Part shown: positions 14,043 through 22,246 of the stretch, one piece after another
Position numbering within the stretch: the first letter of the stretch is position 1
Layout of the letters: each line of letters starts with the position of its first letter
From: Candidatus Rifleibacteriota bacterium
GTDB taxonomy: Bacteria; Riflebacteria; Ozemobacteria; Ozemobacterales; Ozemobacteraceae
Length of the DNA: 29,153 bases
NCBI GenBank assembly: GCA_029565415.1
Contig: JAKQOH010000021.1
Coordinates: 1 to 29,153, forward strand
Direction of reading: 5' to 3'
Notes under the pieces: model-generated
The model's input: the letters and a program-made list of their open reading frames with translations, nothing else
What the model was told of the DNA's origin: nothing
Database searches by the model: none
Program-made: the position numbers and the translations under genes

Positions 14043-17000
14043 TCAGTTCCCGGGAGAGCGGACGCCGCGCTCGATCGTCCGGATGTTCAGCTCGGAGCCG
14101 AAGACCGGCAGCGTGGTGCGGAACGTGCGCTTGTTCGGGGCGCTGGAGCCCTTGGTCGGCGTCGCCGGGTTCCAGCTCCAGGTGCCGTTGGGGGCGTATG
14201 TGCAGCCCGTGTAGCTGTCCCAGTTGAGGGCGTTGTCCGATGCCTCGATCAGGATCGGGATGGCCATCGGGAACCGCACGCTCGATCCCTCGCGGAAGAC
14301 CGCCCGCACGGAGGAGGTGGTCGTGGTGACGGCTCCGGTCCCGGTGCCGGGCAGGGAGAAGCTGGAGGAACCGGTGCTCGCGGACTTTTCCGTCCGGTCG
14401 ATGTCGAAATATCGGAACGTCAGTTTGGCCGTCGCCGCCCCGGCGTTGTCGCCGGCACCGACCTCGAACAGCAGTTCGACGTTGTCTTCGACCTGGAGAT
14501 TGCCGGGCGTCGTGGTGAGCTTGCCCATCGTTTCGGGCAGGGCTGCGATCGTGTCGTTGACCGGCCAGAGCGCCGTCAGGCCGGTGTTGAAGCCCCCCGT
14601 CCAGATCTGGCCGACCCGGCCGGAGTCGGCATCCCCGGGCAGCCAGTTGCCGCGCGAGATGAAGCTCGGGGAGTGGGATGTCTGGTTGAGGAACTGCGCA
14701 TCCGAGGTGATGGCGGCGTTCCCGGGGAAGCGGGCCGTGCGGTTCCCCTTGTATTCGCGCGCGAAGCCCCACGGATCGGGCGGGATGTCGTCTTTCACGT
14801 GGAGGACCAGGTTGAGCAGCATCTCGGAAGACTCGTTGCCGGAGGCATCGCGGGCCTTGAGCCAGAACTCGTAGGGTTTATAGCCGGGAGTATTGTTCGC
14901 GTAGAATTTCGACAGTTGGATGGGACCGCCGTTGTTCAGGGTCGACAAGGCAACGGTGTAGTCCAGCGTGGCCCGGAAGGTTTTGTTCGAGGTGTCCTCG
15001 CTCCAGGAAACCACCGGCGCCGGGAGCCCGGTGCCCGGAGGGAACGCTCCGTAGCTGGGCTTGTAGGCGTTGCGGGCGAGCGTCACCTTGCGGCTCGCGG
15101 CGTCGATCCCGGCAACGTCATAGGAGAGCTGAGCCCCCCGGTTGGCCAGGTTGAAGACGGGCTTGAGGTTGTAATTGGCCGATCCGGCCTTGCCGTAATT
15201 GTTGTCGATGATCGTTTTATTCGTCGCAATATTTCCCGTCGTATACGCGACGTGGGGGGTGATGCCGGGAACGCCGTCCCAGGGATCGTTGTCCTCCACG
15301 CGGAACCGGATGCCGGTCGGATTGCCGTTGGTGCCGCTCGTCAGGGCGGCGCCGGCCAGGCCATACAACTGGACCGGGTTCGTCGATTTGAACGCGATCG
15401 ACGGGGCGAGCGTGTCGGTGATGAGAACCTTGGCGCTGGCCGTGATCGTCAGCTTCTTGGGCAGGTTCGGCACCTTGCCGAGCAGCCGCTCGTTGCCGTT
15501 CGTGATGTGGAAAATCCGCATGTCATACAGGAACAGACGGCTCATCTCGATGACCAGCTCGGCCTCGAACGGGTCGGTCGGCGGCAGGCTGCTCGAGGTC
15601 GTGAAGTAGGCGAACCCCTTCGTCGGAACCTTCGTCATGTCCGAACCCAGGTCGACCTGGACGATCTTGGGCTTCCCGCCCGACAGGGGCGGGACGGGAT
15701 ACTTCAGGTAGGCCTCGATCGCATACGTCGAGTTCGGCGCCCACCGGATGTCGTCGCCCGACCGGATGAACCGGAACTCGGGATCCTGGTTCACGAAGTA
15801 GGAAAGCTCCTTGGGATCCATTAATTTATTCGCAAGCATATTATAATCAATGGCATTCTTGGCCAGGCTCAGGTCCTCGTGGAAGAAGATCGACTGCGAG
15901 GCGATATCCATGCGCCACCGGTACGGCGTGCCGACACGGATCCCGTGGAAGCCGCCGGACGGGTTCATCACGCCCTGACCCTGGGGATACCAGTTCAGCT
16001 CGCTCAGCGGGTCGTTGCCGGCCACGTCGCACCGCTGGATGCGGGCGATTTCCTTCGTGGGCGGCGGCGGCGGCTGGTCATCGCCGGTGACGACGACGGG
16101 CTCGACGGCATAGTATTCGCGGTTTTCCCCGCTTCCGAGAATGGTGCCGATGTACGTCGAGGCCGACGCGGTCATGAATTTGAAATCCGGCAGCGCCATG
16201 ATATCGCCCAGGCGGCTTGTCGAAAGGTGGTGCATGGTTCCGGAGATGCTGGGGACGGCCTTCGTCTTCAGCTTGTAGGCCGCGCCGGGGTTGGCCATGA
16301 ACTGGGTGATCGTCGTGCCGAACGGCAGAAGGCTGTAGTCATACCAGTCGTAATCCACCCGGCAGGTGACGATGAACTTGCCCTTGATCGGGGTGTAGAA
16401 CCAGTGGAAATACGAGCCCGCGGCCCCCTGCTCCGACATCGGTTCGGGGGGGCAGACCGGGTGCTTGTCCTTGTCCTCGACCATCCAGGTCTGCCAGTAA
16501 TACCGCACACTGCCGCCGACCGGCGTGGCCGTCGAGGGGTTCGGATCCTTGAGGGTCGAGACGAAGCCGCTCTGCCGGCCGTCCCCGTCGTAATCGGGAT
16601 TCACGGTGGGGTTCTGGGCGCCCGTGGGAACGGGGTAGTTCTCGACCATGTAGAAATACAGAACGCGCGTCGACAGCGGCGATCCGTGACGTGTCGCGGT
16701 GTTCTGGTTCGTCGAGCGCTCGTTGGGGTCGTAAACGGGGATCTTGTCCCGGTAGGCGCCGATGATGTCGAGGAAGGACAACTTGTCCCGCAGGCTGTTC
16801 ACATCCGGCGGCTTGGGGATGTTGATGACGGCGATCCGGCACTGACCTGGATCGTTGCCGGCGGCGTATTCCGAGAGAACGAAGGGGCCGATCGAGCCGC
16901 TCGCCGGGCTGGTCGTCCAGGAGGCGACGATCGGGGCGATGCCGGCATTCGGCATCGGGCCGGACTCCTTGAGCTGCTTCCAGCCTTCGGGGGTGATGCT

Positions 17001-18671
17001 GAGCTCGCGTGAGAAGATCTGGGTCGCGAACACGATGCCGCCCTTCGTGCCTTCCTCGCGGGGGGGCTCGCCTTCGGAGCTGATGCGGAACACGGTTTTC
17101 CGGTAATCCTGACGGAAGAAGAGACGGCCGGTCTGGAAGCCCTCGTCATTGACGTTGTCGGCCACCTCATAGGTGAACGCATCGTTGTTGGTCCATTTGG
17201 CGGTGATCTCGGCGGGAGTCAGCTTCGTGCCCGGGTAGGTCAGCCCGATGTACAGGTTGCCGTCGCCGTCCGCCTTGATGTCTTCGATCTTGCTGTTGGC
17301 GCTGGCGCCGATTGCCCCGAGAATCGAACTGATCGGAAACGCCGAGTTCTTGTGGGAACCCATCTCGTCGCGCTCGAACTTGTACACCATCTTCTCGGTC
17401 TCGTCGAAGGCGAACACGATGCCGCCCTTCTGGCTCCACTGGTTCGACACGGCGACGGCGGAGACCTTGACGCCCGCATCGTTGCCGCCTCCCGTCTTGA
17501 TCCAGTTCTTGATGACCGAGTTGCCGAGACAGTAGAGGTAATCGCTGTTGGCATCCCGCATCGAAACGCCGAGCCACTGGGAGTCGGGCGCTTCCGCCCC
17601 GAACCCGACCGGATCCCCCTTGAGCACGTAATTGGTGCTTCCGGGGCCGGTCGTCGAGATGCTGTACCCGGACTTGCCCTCGGGCCGCGAGTAGAAGTAG
17701 GTGCGCGAGGTCGTGTTGCCGAACTTGTCGACGACGGGCATGAATGCGGAGCTGAACACCATCTTGTCGGATTTGATCGCCTCGTTGCCCGACGCGCCGC
17801 CGCACCCGTCGAGACAGCCGGCCAGCGTCGCGCGCTTGATGCTCATGTCATACGTCGTGGCGAACGTGTTCCCCGCCTGCTGCGAATACACCGTCGCCGT
17901 GGTGTTGGGCGCCCACTTGTAGAGCGTCCAGTCATACTGCGTGCCGGTCACCAGATCGGCGAACACCTGGTAGAACCAGCCGCAGCCCTTCACGTATTTC
18001 CAGCTCGAGTACCAGGCGCCGTTCGGAATCTCGTACCACTTTTTGCCGGGATAATACTCGAGCTGGAGTTTCGTGTTTTTATAGGCGGGCAGATACGATG
18101 TCGGGTTCGGGGGCTCCGATGTGAGAACCCCGGGGCCTGCTGATTTGAAACCGGACCAGGTGGAGCCGCCGCCGCCGCTGAGGATGCCTCGGCCCACGGG
18201 GCCTGTTCTATATACGTCGGTATTGTATCCCCAATACGCGCCGCGGTGATCCATGTGGATATACGAATGGCAGCCGCGATCGGCGGCCTGCTTGGTGACG
18301 GAGTCGTCGAGCACCTGCCGCTTGATCTTGAACCCCGCGCCGATCGTGTTCTGGTTCGGGGCCGAGAGCGTGAAGATGTTGCGCTGCAGATCGACCGAGA
18401 TGTCCTGGATGTCGACCTTGCCGATCAGATACTGGGGAAACGACCCCTTGTTGAAAATCCCCTCCGGGTCGCTCAGCCGCCAGACGCCGCGGTAGTCTTT
18501 CTGCCCGGGAACCGGTGTGGCCGAGTTCTTGCCGATCAGCAGATACACCTCGCCGTCCCGCTTGTAGCGAGGATCCGAATCGGCCGTTTCGGCCCGGACG
18601 GCGGTTGTGAGGCTTCCCGCGATCACGAGAAGCACCGCCAGCCCCAGAGATTTCAGCAGATTCGTGTTCAT
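14043..18671 (-). CDS. Very large exported adhesin-like protein (PilY1-analogue candidate)
   Basis: The product is 1542 residues from the ATG at 18671 (GAGGAGA upstream). A signal peptide ends near AVRAET at about residue 32. The N-terminal ~600 residues alternate short beta strands with recurring GGIVFA-type blades and an ADGDGNLYIGL strand, suggesting a beta-propeller-like region. An NPDYDGDGRQSG loop near residue 685 looks like a calcium-binding D-x-D-x-D-G site. A PPPPPTKE linker follows at about 870. The C-terminal ~600 residues read as Ig/cadherin-like sandwiches (ARDASGNESSEMLL, HVKDDIPPDPWG, FEASDN-like pieces). I recognise no named family. It sits directly before three minor pilins, where pil clusters carry the tip adhesin PilY1, so a tip role is inferred from position, size and calcium loop. 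Confidence 0.75.
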   Translation of the reverse strand: MNTNLLKSLGLAVLLVIAGSLTTAVRAETADSDPRYKRDGEVYLLIGKNSATPVPGQKDYRGVWRLSDPEGIFNKGSFPQYLIGKVDIQDISVDLQRNIFTLSAPNQNTIGAGFKIKRQVLDDSVTKQAADRGCHSYIHMDHRGAYWGYNTDVYRTGPVGRGILSGGGGSTWSGFKSAGPGVLTSEPPNPTSYLPAYKNTKLQLEYYPGKKWYEIPNGAWYSSWKYVKGCGWFYQVFADLVTGTQYDWTLYKWAPNTTATVYSQQAGNTFATTYDMSIKRATLAGCLDGCGGASGNEAIKSDKMVFSSAFMPVVDKFGNTTSRTYFYSRPEGKSGYSISTTGPGSTNYVLKGDPVGFGAEAPDSQWLGVSMRDANSDYLYCLGNSVIKNWIKTGGGNDAGVKVSAVAVSNQWSQKGGIVFAFDETEKMVYKFERDEMGSHKNSAFPISSILGAIGASANSKIEDIKADGDGNLYIGLTYPGTKLTPAEITAKWTNNDAFTYEVADNVNDEGFQTGRLFFRQDYRKTVFRISSEGEPPREEGTKGGIVFATQIFSRELSITPEGWKQLKESGPMPNAGIAPIVASWTTSPASGSIGPFVLSEYAAGNDPGQCRIAVINIPKPPDVNSLRDKLSFLDIIGAYRDKIPVYDPNERSTNQNTATRHGSPLSTRVLYFYMVENYPVPTGAQNPTVNPDYDGDGRQSGFVSTLKDPNPSTATPVGGSVRYYWQTWMVEDKDKHPVCPPEPMSEQGAAGSYFHWFYTPIKGKFIVTCRVDYDWYDYSLLPFGTTITQFMANPGAAYKLKTKAVPSISGTMHHLSTSRLGDIMALPDFKFMTASASTYIGTILGSGENREYYAVEPVVVTGDDQPPPPPTKEIARIQRCDVAGNDPLSELNWYPQGQGVMNPSGGFHGIRVGTPYRWRMDIASQSIFFHEDLSLAKNAIDYNMLANKLMDPKELSYFVNQDPEFRFIRSGDDIRWAPNSTYAIEAYLKYPVPPLSGGKPKIVQVDLGSDMTKVPTKGFAYFTTSSSLPPTDPFEAELVIEMSRLFLYDMRIFHITNGNERLLGKVPNLPKKLTITASAKVLITDTLAPSIAFKSTNPVQLYGLAGAALTSGTNGNPTGIRFRVEDNDPWDGVPGITPHVAYTTGNIATNKTIIDNNYGKAGSANYNLKPVFNLANRGAQLSYDVAGIDAASRKVTLARNAYKPSYGAFPPGTGLPAPVVSWSEDTSNKTFRATLDYTVALSTLNNGGPIQLSKFYANNTPGYKPYEFWLKARDASGNESSEMLLNLVLHVKDDIPPDPWGFAREYKGNRTARFPGNAAITSDAQFLNQTSHSPSFISRGNWLPGDADSGRVGQIWTGGFNTGLTALWPVNDTIAALPETMGKLTTTPGNLQVEDNVELLFEVGAGDNAGAATAKLTFRYFDIDRTEKSASTGSSSFSLPGTGTGAVTTTTSSVRAVFREGSSVRFPMAIPILIEASDNALNWDSYTGCTYAPNGTWSWNPATPTKGSSAPNKRTFRTTLPVFGSELNIRTIERGVRSPGN

Positions 18672-18774
18672 GCGCTCTCTCCTCACTCACGGCTTCACCA
18701 CGCCGGCACGACGGGCAGAACCCGGCCCGTACCATACGGCGCAAAGGACATGCCAGATTCGACGATGGACGGAA

Positions 18775-19749
18775 TCACGGCTCCAGGGCCGCCTTGATGA
18801 CGGCCGCCGCGATGTTCTGGTTGACGTTGTACCCGGCGAACAGCGCTGATAGCGCTTCTCCGGTCAGATCGACACCGCCGACGAGAATGTCGGTGTCCAG
18901 AAGCGCCGACTGAACGGGGGCGAGGATCCGGTCCCCATGCGCGAGCCAGTCCCGCGCCATCCCGGCGATGTTCTCGTAATACCCCGCCACGAAATCGTGG
19001 CTTCCCTGGATCTCCCGGGTGAAGGGCGTCGTAAAAATTTTCTGATAGCTCAGATCCGGGGAGAGGGGCGACTCGTCCACCCGCTTCAGGCTCCGCAGGC
19101 TTCGCTGAAAACCGGAGTTCAGCACGACCTGGAGGCCGCGCTGGGCGGCGATGCGCTGGACGGTCTGCCGGACCTCGTTCATGATCGAGGCGAACCGGGC
19201 TGCCGTTTCCTCGGGGGTCGTGTATCCCGGATGCAGAGCGAGATTGCGAAGGGTCTCGAGCTCCTCGGTCGCCACCGCCAGTTCCCCGCTGAGGGCGGTC
19301 AGCTTCGCCTGGTGCGATGTCTCCATCCGCATCCGGTCGATCTCGAACTGTTGCTGCTTCATCCCGGCCGGGCCGGTCGCGAGACCCACGAGACTGGCGA
19401 GATACCGGTCGTTGAGTTCGCCCATCGCACGGGAGTTGTTCCGGTGCAGCTCCGTCACTTTCGCCCGCAGCTCCCGCGTCTTGTCCTCGAGCTGCCGGAC
19501 GCGCGTCTGCTGCTCCTGAAGCCGCTTCTGAACGGCAGCCGGATCACCCTTGCCCTTCTCGAGCTGGAATGCCCCCTTCTGGGCGTCATATCCCATCATC
19601 AGGGGGTGCAGCAGCACCAACACGCGGAAATCGACCTTGCCGATGACGGCACCGGCCCCGGGACGGGGCTGCCCAGGCGCGCTGCGCACCGGCACCAGCA
19701 GAGCGGCGATCAGCAGGCAGACGCAGAGGAATCTGACGGTTGGGTTCAT
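18775..19749 (-). CDS. Skp/OmpH-like periplasmic coiled-coil protein, paralogue 3
   Basis: The product is 324 residues from 19749 (CAGGAG 7-8 bases upstream; the in-frame ATG at 19779 has none). A signal peptide covers residues 1 to about 26. The mature part opens with VIGKVDFRVLVLLHPLMMGYD, like the first strand and helix of OmpH/Skp. A long charged coiled coil (residues ~65-200: RLQEQQTRVRQLEDKTRELR and following) matches the Skp tentacles. The region IAAQRGLQVVLNSGF near 215 matches the closing Skp strand (family knowledge: holds unfolded outer-membrane proteins). An extra ~100 residues follow. It shares the HP-x-M-x2-(Y/F)-D signature with its two upstream neighbours. It directly precedes the giant adhesin. 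Confidence 0.72.
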   Translation of the reverse strand: MNPTVRFLCVCLLIAALLVPVRSAPGQPRPGAGAVIGKVDFRVLVLLHPLMMGYDAQKGAFQLEKGKGDPAAVQKRLQEQQTRVRQLEDKTRELRAKVTELHRNNSRAMGELNDRYLASLVGLATGPAGMKQQQFEIDRMRMETSHQAKLTALSGELAVATEELETLRNLALHPGYTTPEETAARFASIMNEVRQTVQRIAAQRGLQVVLNSGFQRSLRSLKRVDESPLSPDLSYQKIFTTPFTREIQGSHDFVAGYYENIAGMARDWLAHGDRILAPVQSALLDTDILVGGVDLTGEALSALFAGYNVNQNIAAAVIKAALEP

Positions 19750-19802
19750 GGTTCCACTCCTGGGTAGCTTCTCGTTCATTTAGCCATACTTCCGCGGAAT
19801 GC

Positions 19803-20669
19803 TCAATGCTTTATCTCGAATCCATACTCGACAGCCGCGGAGGCGACGGCTGCCGTGATCGATGCCGGAACACCGTGTCGTTCATACAGCCGCCGGATCA
19901 CCTCGGGAGTGATATCATCGCCGCCCGTGAGAACGAGGGGCCACGGCCGCACGGGAAGCAGCGGCTGGACCTCCGATCGCTGCGTCATCCGGATCCAGCG
20001 GCGGCTTCGCTCGTCAGGCGTCTGCGGATCGAGTTCCTCCTCCCGGCGGGTCAGCAGCCCGTTCAACACCTGCTGGTCGAGCTCCCGAAGCCCGTTGCCG
20101 AACGCCTGCCCCGAACGGTAGGAGATCGGGAACCCGAACGGCACCGGGATCGTGGTATTCAAGATCAATCGGTATTTCCCTTCGCGTCCCATGTCCTGAA
20201 CCAGGCTCATGACCTCGTCGTCGATCTCCCCGAGCATTCGCCGGGTTTCTTCCGGGGGGGTGAGATCGGGGTGGGAAAGGGCGAACTCCGTCTCCAGCCG
20301 TGCATTTTCGAGATCGCGCGCCAGACGGTCCAGCTCGGCCAGCCGGTTCCGGAGGAGCGTTCCCGAGGCCGTTGCCTCGAACCGGACGTCGAGCTGCTGG
20401 AAACACTCCTGTTTCTGCCGGGTGACCTCGGTCGCCTGCCGGTCGAGCTCTTCGATGCGGGAACGCAGCTCCCGGCTCTGCGTGGAAGCAGTCCCGGACG
20501 ACCGGATGAAGCCGAGCCGCTGGAAGTCGAACGCAGCCATGCGGGGATGAAGGCTGGCGGCCAGGCCGAGATTCACCTTGCCGATCCTGTCCGAAGCGGG
20601 CTCCATCGCAGGGAGTGCCGAGCAGGAGGCGAGACAGAGAGCGAGCAACAGACGGAATGACCTGTTCAC
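19803..20669 (-). CDS. Skp/OmpH-like probable lipoprotein, paralogue 2
   Basis: The product is 288 residues. The leader MNRSFRLLLALCLASC has a good lipobox (LASC), so it is likely lipid-anchored; the start overlaps the preceding stop by 4 bases (ATGA). The mature opening IGKVNLGLAASLHPRMAAFD repeats the paralogue signature, followed by a coiled coil (residues ~60-150: ELRSRIEELDRQATEVTRQ) and MGREGKYRLILNTTIPVPFG, the Skp-like closing strand. The C-terminal ~110 residues are unlike classical Skp and end TAAVASAAVEYGFEIKH, recalling AAVIKAALEP of the next paralogue. It is in the middle of the tandem triplet. Whether it binds outer-membrane or pilus/adhesin clients is unknown. Confidence 0.72.
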   Translation of the reverse strand: MNRSFRLLLALCLASCSALPAMEPASDRIGKVNLGLAASLHPRMAAFDFQRLGFIRSSGTASTQSRELRSRIEELDRQATEVTRQKQECFQQLDVRFEATASGTLLRNRLAELDRLARDLENARLETEFALSHPDLTPPEETRRMLGEIDDEVMSLVQDMGREGKYRLILNTTIPVPFGFPISYRSGQAFGNGLRELDQQVLNGLLTRREEELDPQTPDERSRRWIRMTQRSEVQPLLPVRPWPLVLTGGDDITPEVIRRLYERHGVPASITAAVASAAVEYGFEIKH

Positions 20670-21358
20670 GGGTGAGGAGCCTCCCCGGAATAGAGAATCG
20701 GTCGCTCCGTCGAAGGAAACAGCGGCCCAAGCAGCGGCGCCGACCGGATGACCTCCCGAAGGCGCATCAGGTCAGGCTGAATCGGATCATTCGGACCGTC
20801 TTTTTCGCCGGGCGGACGGATCTCCACGACCGGAGGGGCGGCCGGAAACCGGGGAAACCGGTTGAGGAGAATCGTGTCCGGAGCGCGGGAGCAGGAGGCA
20901 AGGAGATCCTGCACGAGGCCGCTGACCAGGGGAGTCAGGGAGTCGGCGTCCGGCGCGCCCCCGATGCGCATCAACCCCGTAAGAGCGTCGCGGCGTTTTT
21001 GAAGTTCCGCGATTCCAGCATCCGCTTCGCGAACCTCGTTCCAACCCGAAAAATCCGCACCGAGCGGATCCGAGGCGAGCAGAAGGGCCCCCGCCATTTC
21101 GCTCCGCCGACGCTCCACCGACGCCAGATCACGGTCAAGCGAGGCGATTTCGGATGCGATGGAGGCAGCCTCCCGCACTTCGCTCGGCGTCCCTTTGAAT
21201 CTTCCGGTCTCCTCGTCGAACTGGCTCATCAGCGGGTGTTCCCGAAGCAGCCTGTCAAACTCCACGACGGAAAAATCCCCCGGGACACCGGGGAAGGGGA
21301 GAAGAATGTAAAAAATCAACGACATCTGTAAAAAAAGTGTACCGCGCTTCTTCATCAT
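20666..21358 (-). CDS. Skp/OmpH-like exported protein, paralogue 1 (divergent)
   Basis: The product is 230 residues from ATG 21358 (229 from the adjoining ATG 21355). The doubled ATGATG overlaps the stop of the preceding gene, and CGGAG lies 9-10 bases upstream. The longer open frame to 21733 runs inside the preceding gene and has no site. A signal peptide covers residues 1 to about 26. The mature start FSVVEFDRLLREHPLMSQFDEETGRF keeps the paralogue signature. A coiled coil runs ~45-125 (IASEIASLDRDLASVERRR). The closing part has DTILLNRFPRFP. It is shorter than the other two and is the least Skp-like, so the assignment rests mainly on the tandem context and opening motif. Confidence 0.65.
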   Translation of the reverse strand: MMKKRGTLFLQMSLIFYILLPFPGVPGDFSVVEFDRLLREHPLMSQFDEETGRFKGTPSEVREAASIASEIASLDRDLASVERRRSEMAGALLLASDPLGADFSGWNEVREADAGIAELQKRRDALTGLMRIGGAPDADSLTPLVSGLVQDLLASCSRAPDTILLNRFPRFPAAPPVVEIRPPGEKDGPNDPIQPDLMRLREVIRSAPLLGPLFPSTERPILYSGEAPHP

Positions 21359-22140
21359 TCGGGCATCTCCGGGATCTCTCGCGACTCCGGAACATAGGCC
21401 GACGCCGGTCGGAGCTGGAGACGCCGTTGGGCGATCAGCGACTCGACGAGTTCCGGGTTGGAATACACCTCTCGGATCTGGCCCTCGATCGGATACGCGG
21501 AGAGCGAGAGAATCCGCCCGGGCACCGGATACTCGTAGAAGACCAGCGAGATCCAGGCCTTGCCGTCGGCTTCCCGGGCCCATGGCTGCGAAGCGAGACC
21601 GTGGATGGCCCGGATGCGCTTGGTTTCGTAAACGACGAGCTGGTGGCACCGGTTTCCCGATCGTCGATCCGAGAACAGGACCACGCGGAGGTTCTGGAGA
21701 TCCGTTCCGAGAAGCAGCGGGGCCGACCCGCACGACGCGGGAAGTGGGCCGGCGGCGCCCGGATGGCGCAGTTCAGCCGAACCCGTTCCCGAGGCCGGTG
21801 ACAGAAAGAGCGGCCGGACGATCTGCGGAGAAGAGATGACCTGCCATCCCGCTTCCGGCAGGAGGAGCGCGGGTATCAGGGTGAGAAGGCCGGTCAGAAG
21901 CGTCGGATCGGCCACCTGGAACACGCGGCTGACGGTTCCCTCTCGCACCTTTTCGCGGGCGATGTCCAGCTCGCTCAGCAACAGCAACGGGAATGACGGG
22001 GTGAACGAAAGGCGGGCACGGGGCTGCCATTCGTGCAGGGCCAGACTGCAGGCGACGGCCGCCTGAGAAGCCCACAGGAGGCTGATCAGGAAAACTCCGG
22101 CGATCCAACGGGTGCGTCGCATCGGGGGCGTCGTGTCCAT
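21355..22140 (-). CDS. Exported protein of unknown function carrying the 72-bp repeat
   Basis: The product is 261 residues if begun at 22140; ATGs at 22122 and 22179 are also possible and none has a clear ribosome site. A signal peptide (RRTRWIAGVFLISLLWASQAAVA) is followed by a cysteine. The body has no family I recognise. It contains strands such as SRVFQVADPTLLTGLLTLIPALLLPEAG, VVLFSDRR..CHQLVVYETKRIRAIHGL and an ISLVFYEYPVPGRILSL segment. Residues 119-143 (SGTGSAELRHPGAAGPLPASCGS region) are encoded by one copy of a 72-bp repeat that also occurs in the anti-sigma gene. It heads the minus-strand array: its stop overlaps the first Skp-like gene. It faces the FecR/ECF genes across 106 bases. 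Confidence 0.68.
   Translation of the reverse strand: MDTTPPMRRTRWIAGVFLISLLWASQAAVACSLALHEWQPRARLSFTPSFPLLLLSELDIAREKVREGTVSRVFQVADPTLLTGLLTLIPALLLPEAGWQVISSPQIVRPLFLSPASGTGSAELRHPGAAGPLPASCGSAPLLLGTDLQNLRVVLFSDRRSGNRCHQLVVYETKRIRAIHGLASQPWAREADGKAWISLVFYEYPVPGRILSLSAYPIEGQIREVYSNPELVESLIAQRRLQLRPASAYVPESREIPEMPE
21714..21785. repeat. 72-bp dispersed repeat, copy A (inside a coding region)
   Basis: 68 of 72 bases equal to 24683-24754 in the same plus-strand orientation; mismatches at 21721, 21722, 21770 and 21780. It contains short inverted pairs (CCCGC/GCGGG around ACGAC; GCGCC/GGCGC around CGGAT). It lies antisense-read inside the 21355-22140 gene, with length a multiple of three and no stop in that frame. 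Confidence 0.9.
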
Positions 22141-22211
22141 TCTTTCTGGATGATATCCGAAACGAGCTGCAAGATGCATTCCAGCAAAATTCGAGAAGAT
22201 CGATACACGAA

Positions 22212-22240
22212 TGAAACCGGGGTGGTATAAATGGCATAGT
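22212..22240 (+). promoter_or_regulatory. Possible ECF-type promoter for the FecR/ECF operon
   Basis: TGAAAC (22212-22217), 17 bases, then CATAGT (22235-22240). TGAAAC with a CGTA-like -10 is a known ECF pattern (for example SigW-type). A TATAAA at 22226-22231 could alternatively serve as a sigma-70 -10. Either gives a very short or absent leader before ATG 22247, and no Shine-Dalgarno site is present. Confidence 0.4.
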
Positions 22241-22246
22241 ACACGT

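Noticed and set aside
13818..15824. 668-residue open frame on the plus strand
   Set aside because: Opposite the giant adhesin and PilW-like genes; composition biased and without motifs.
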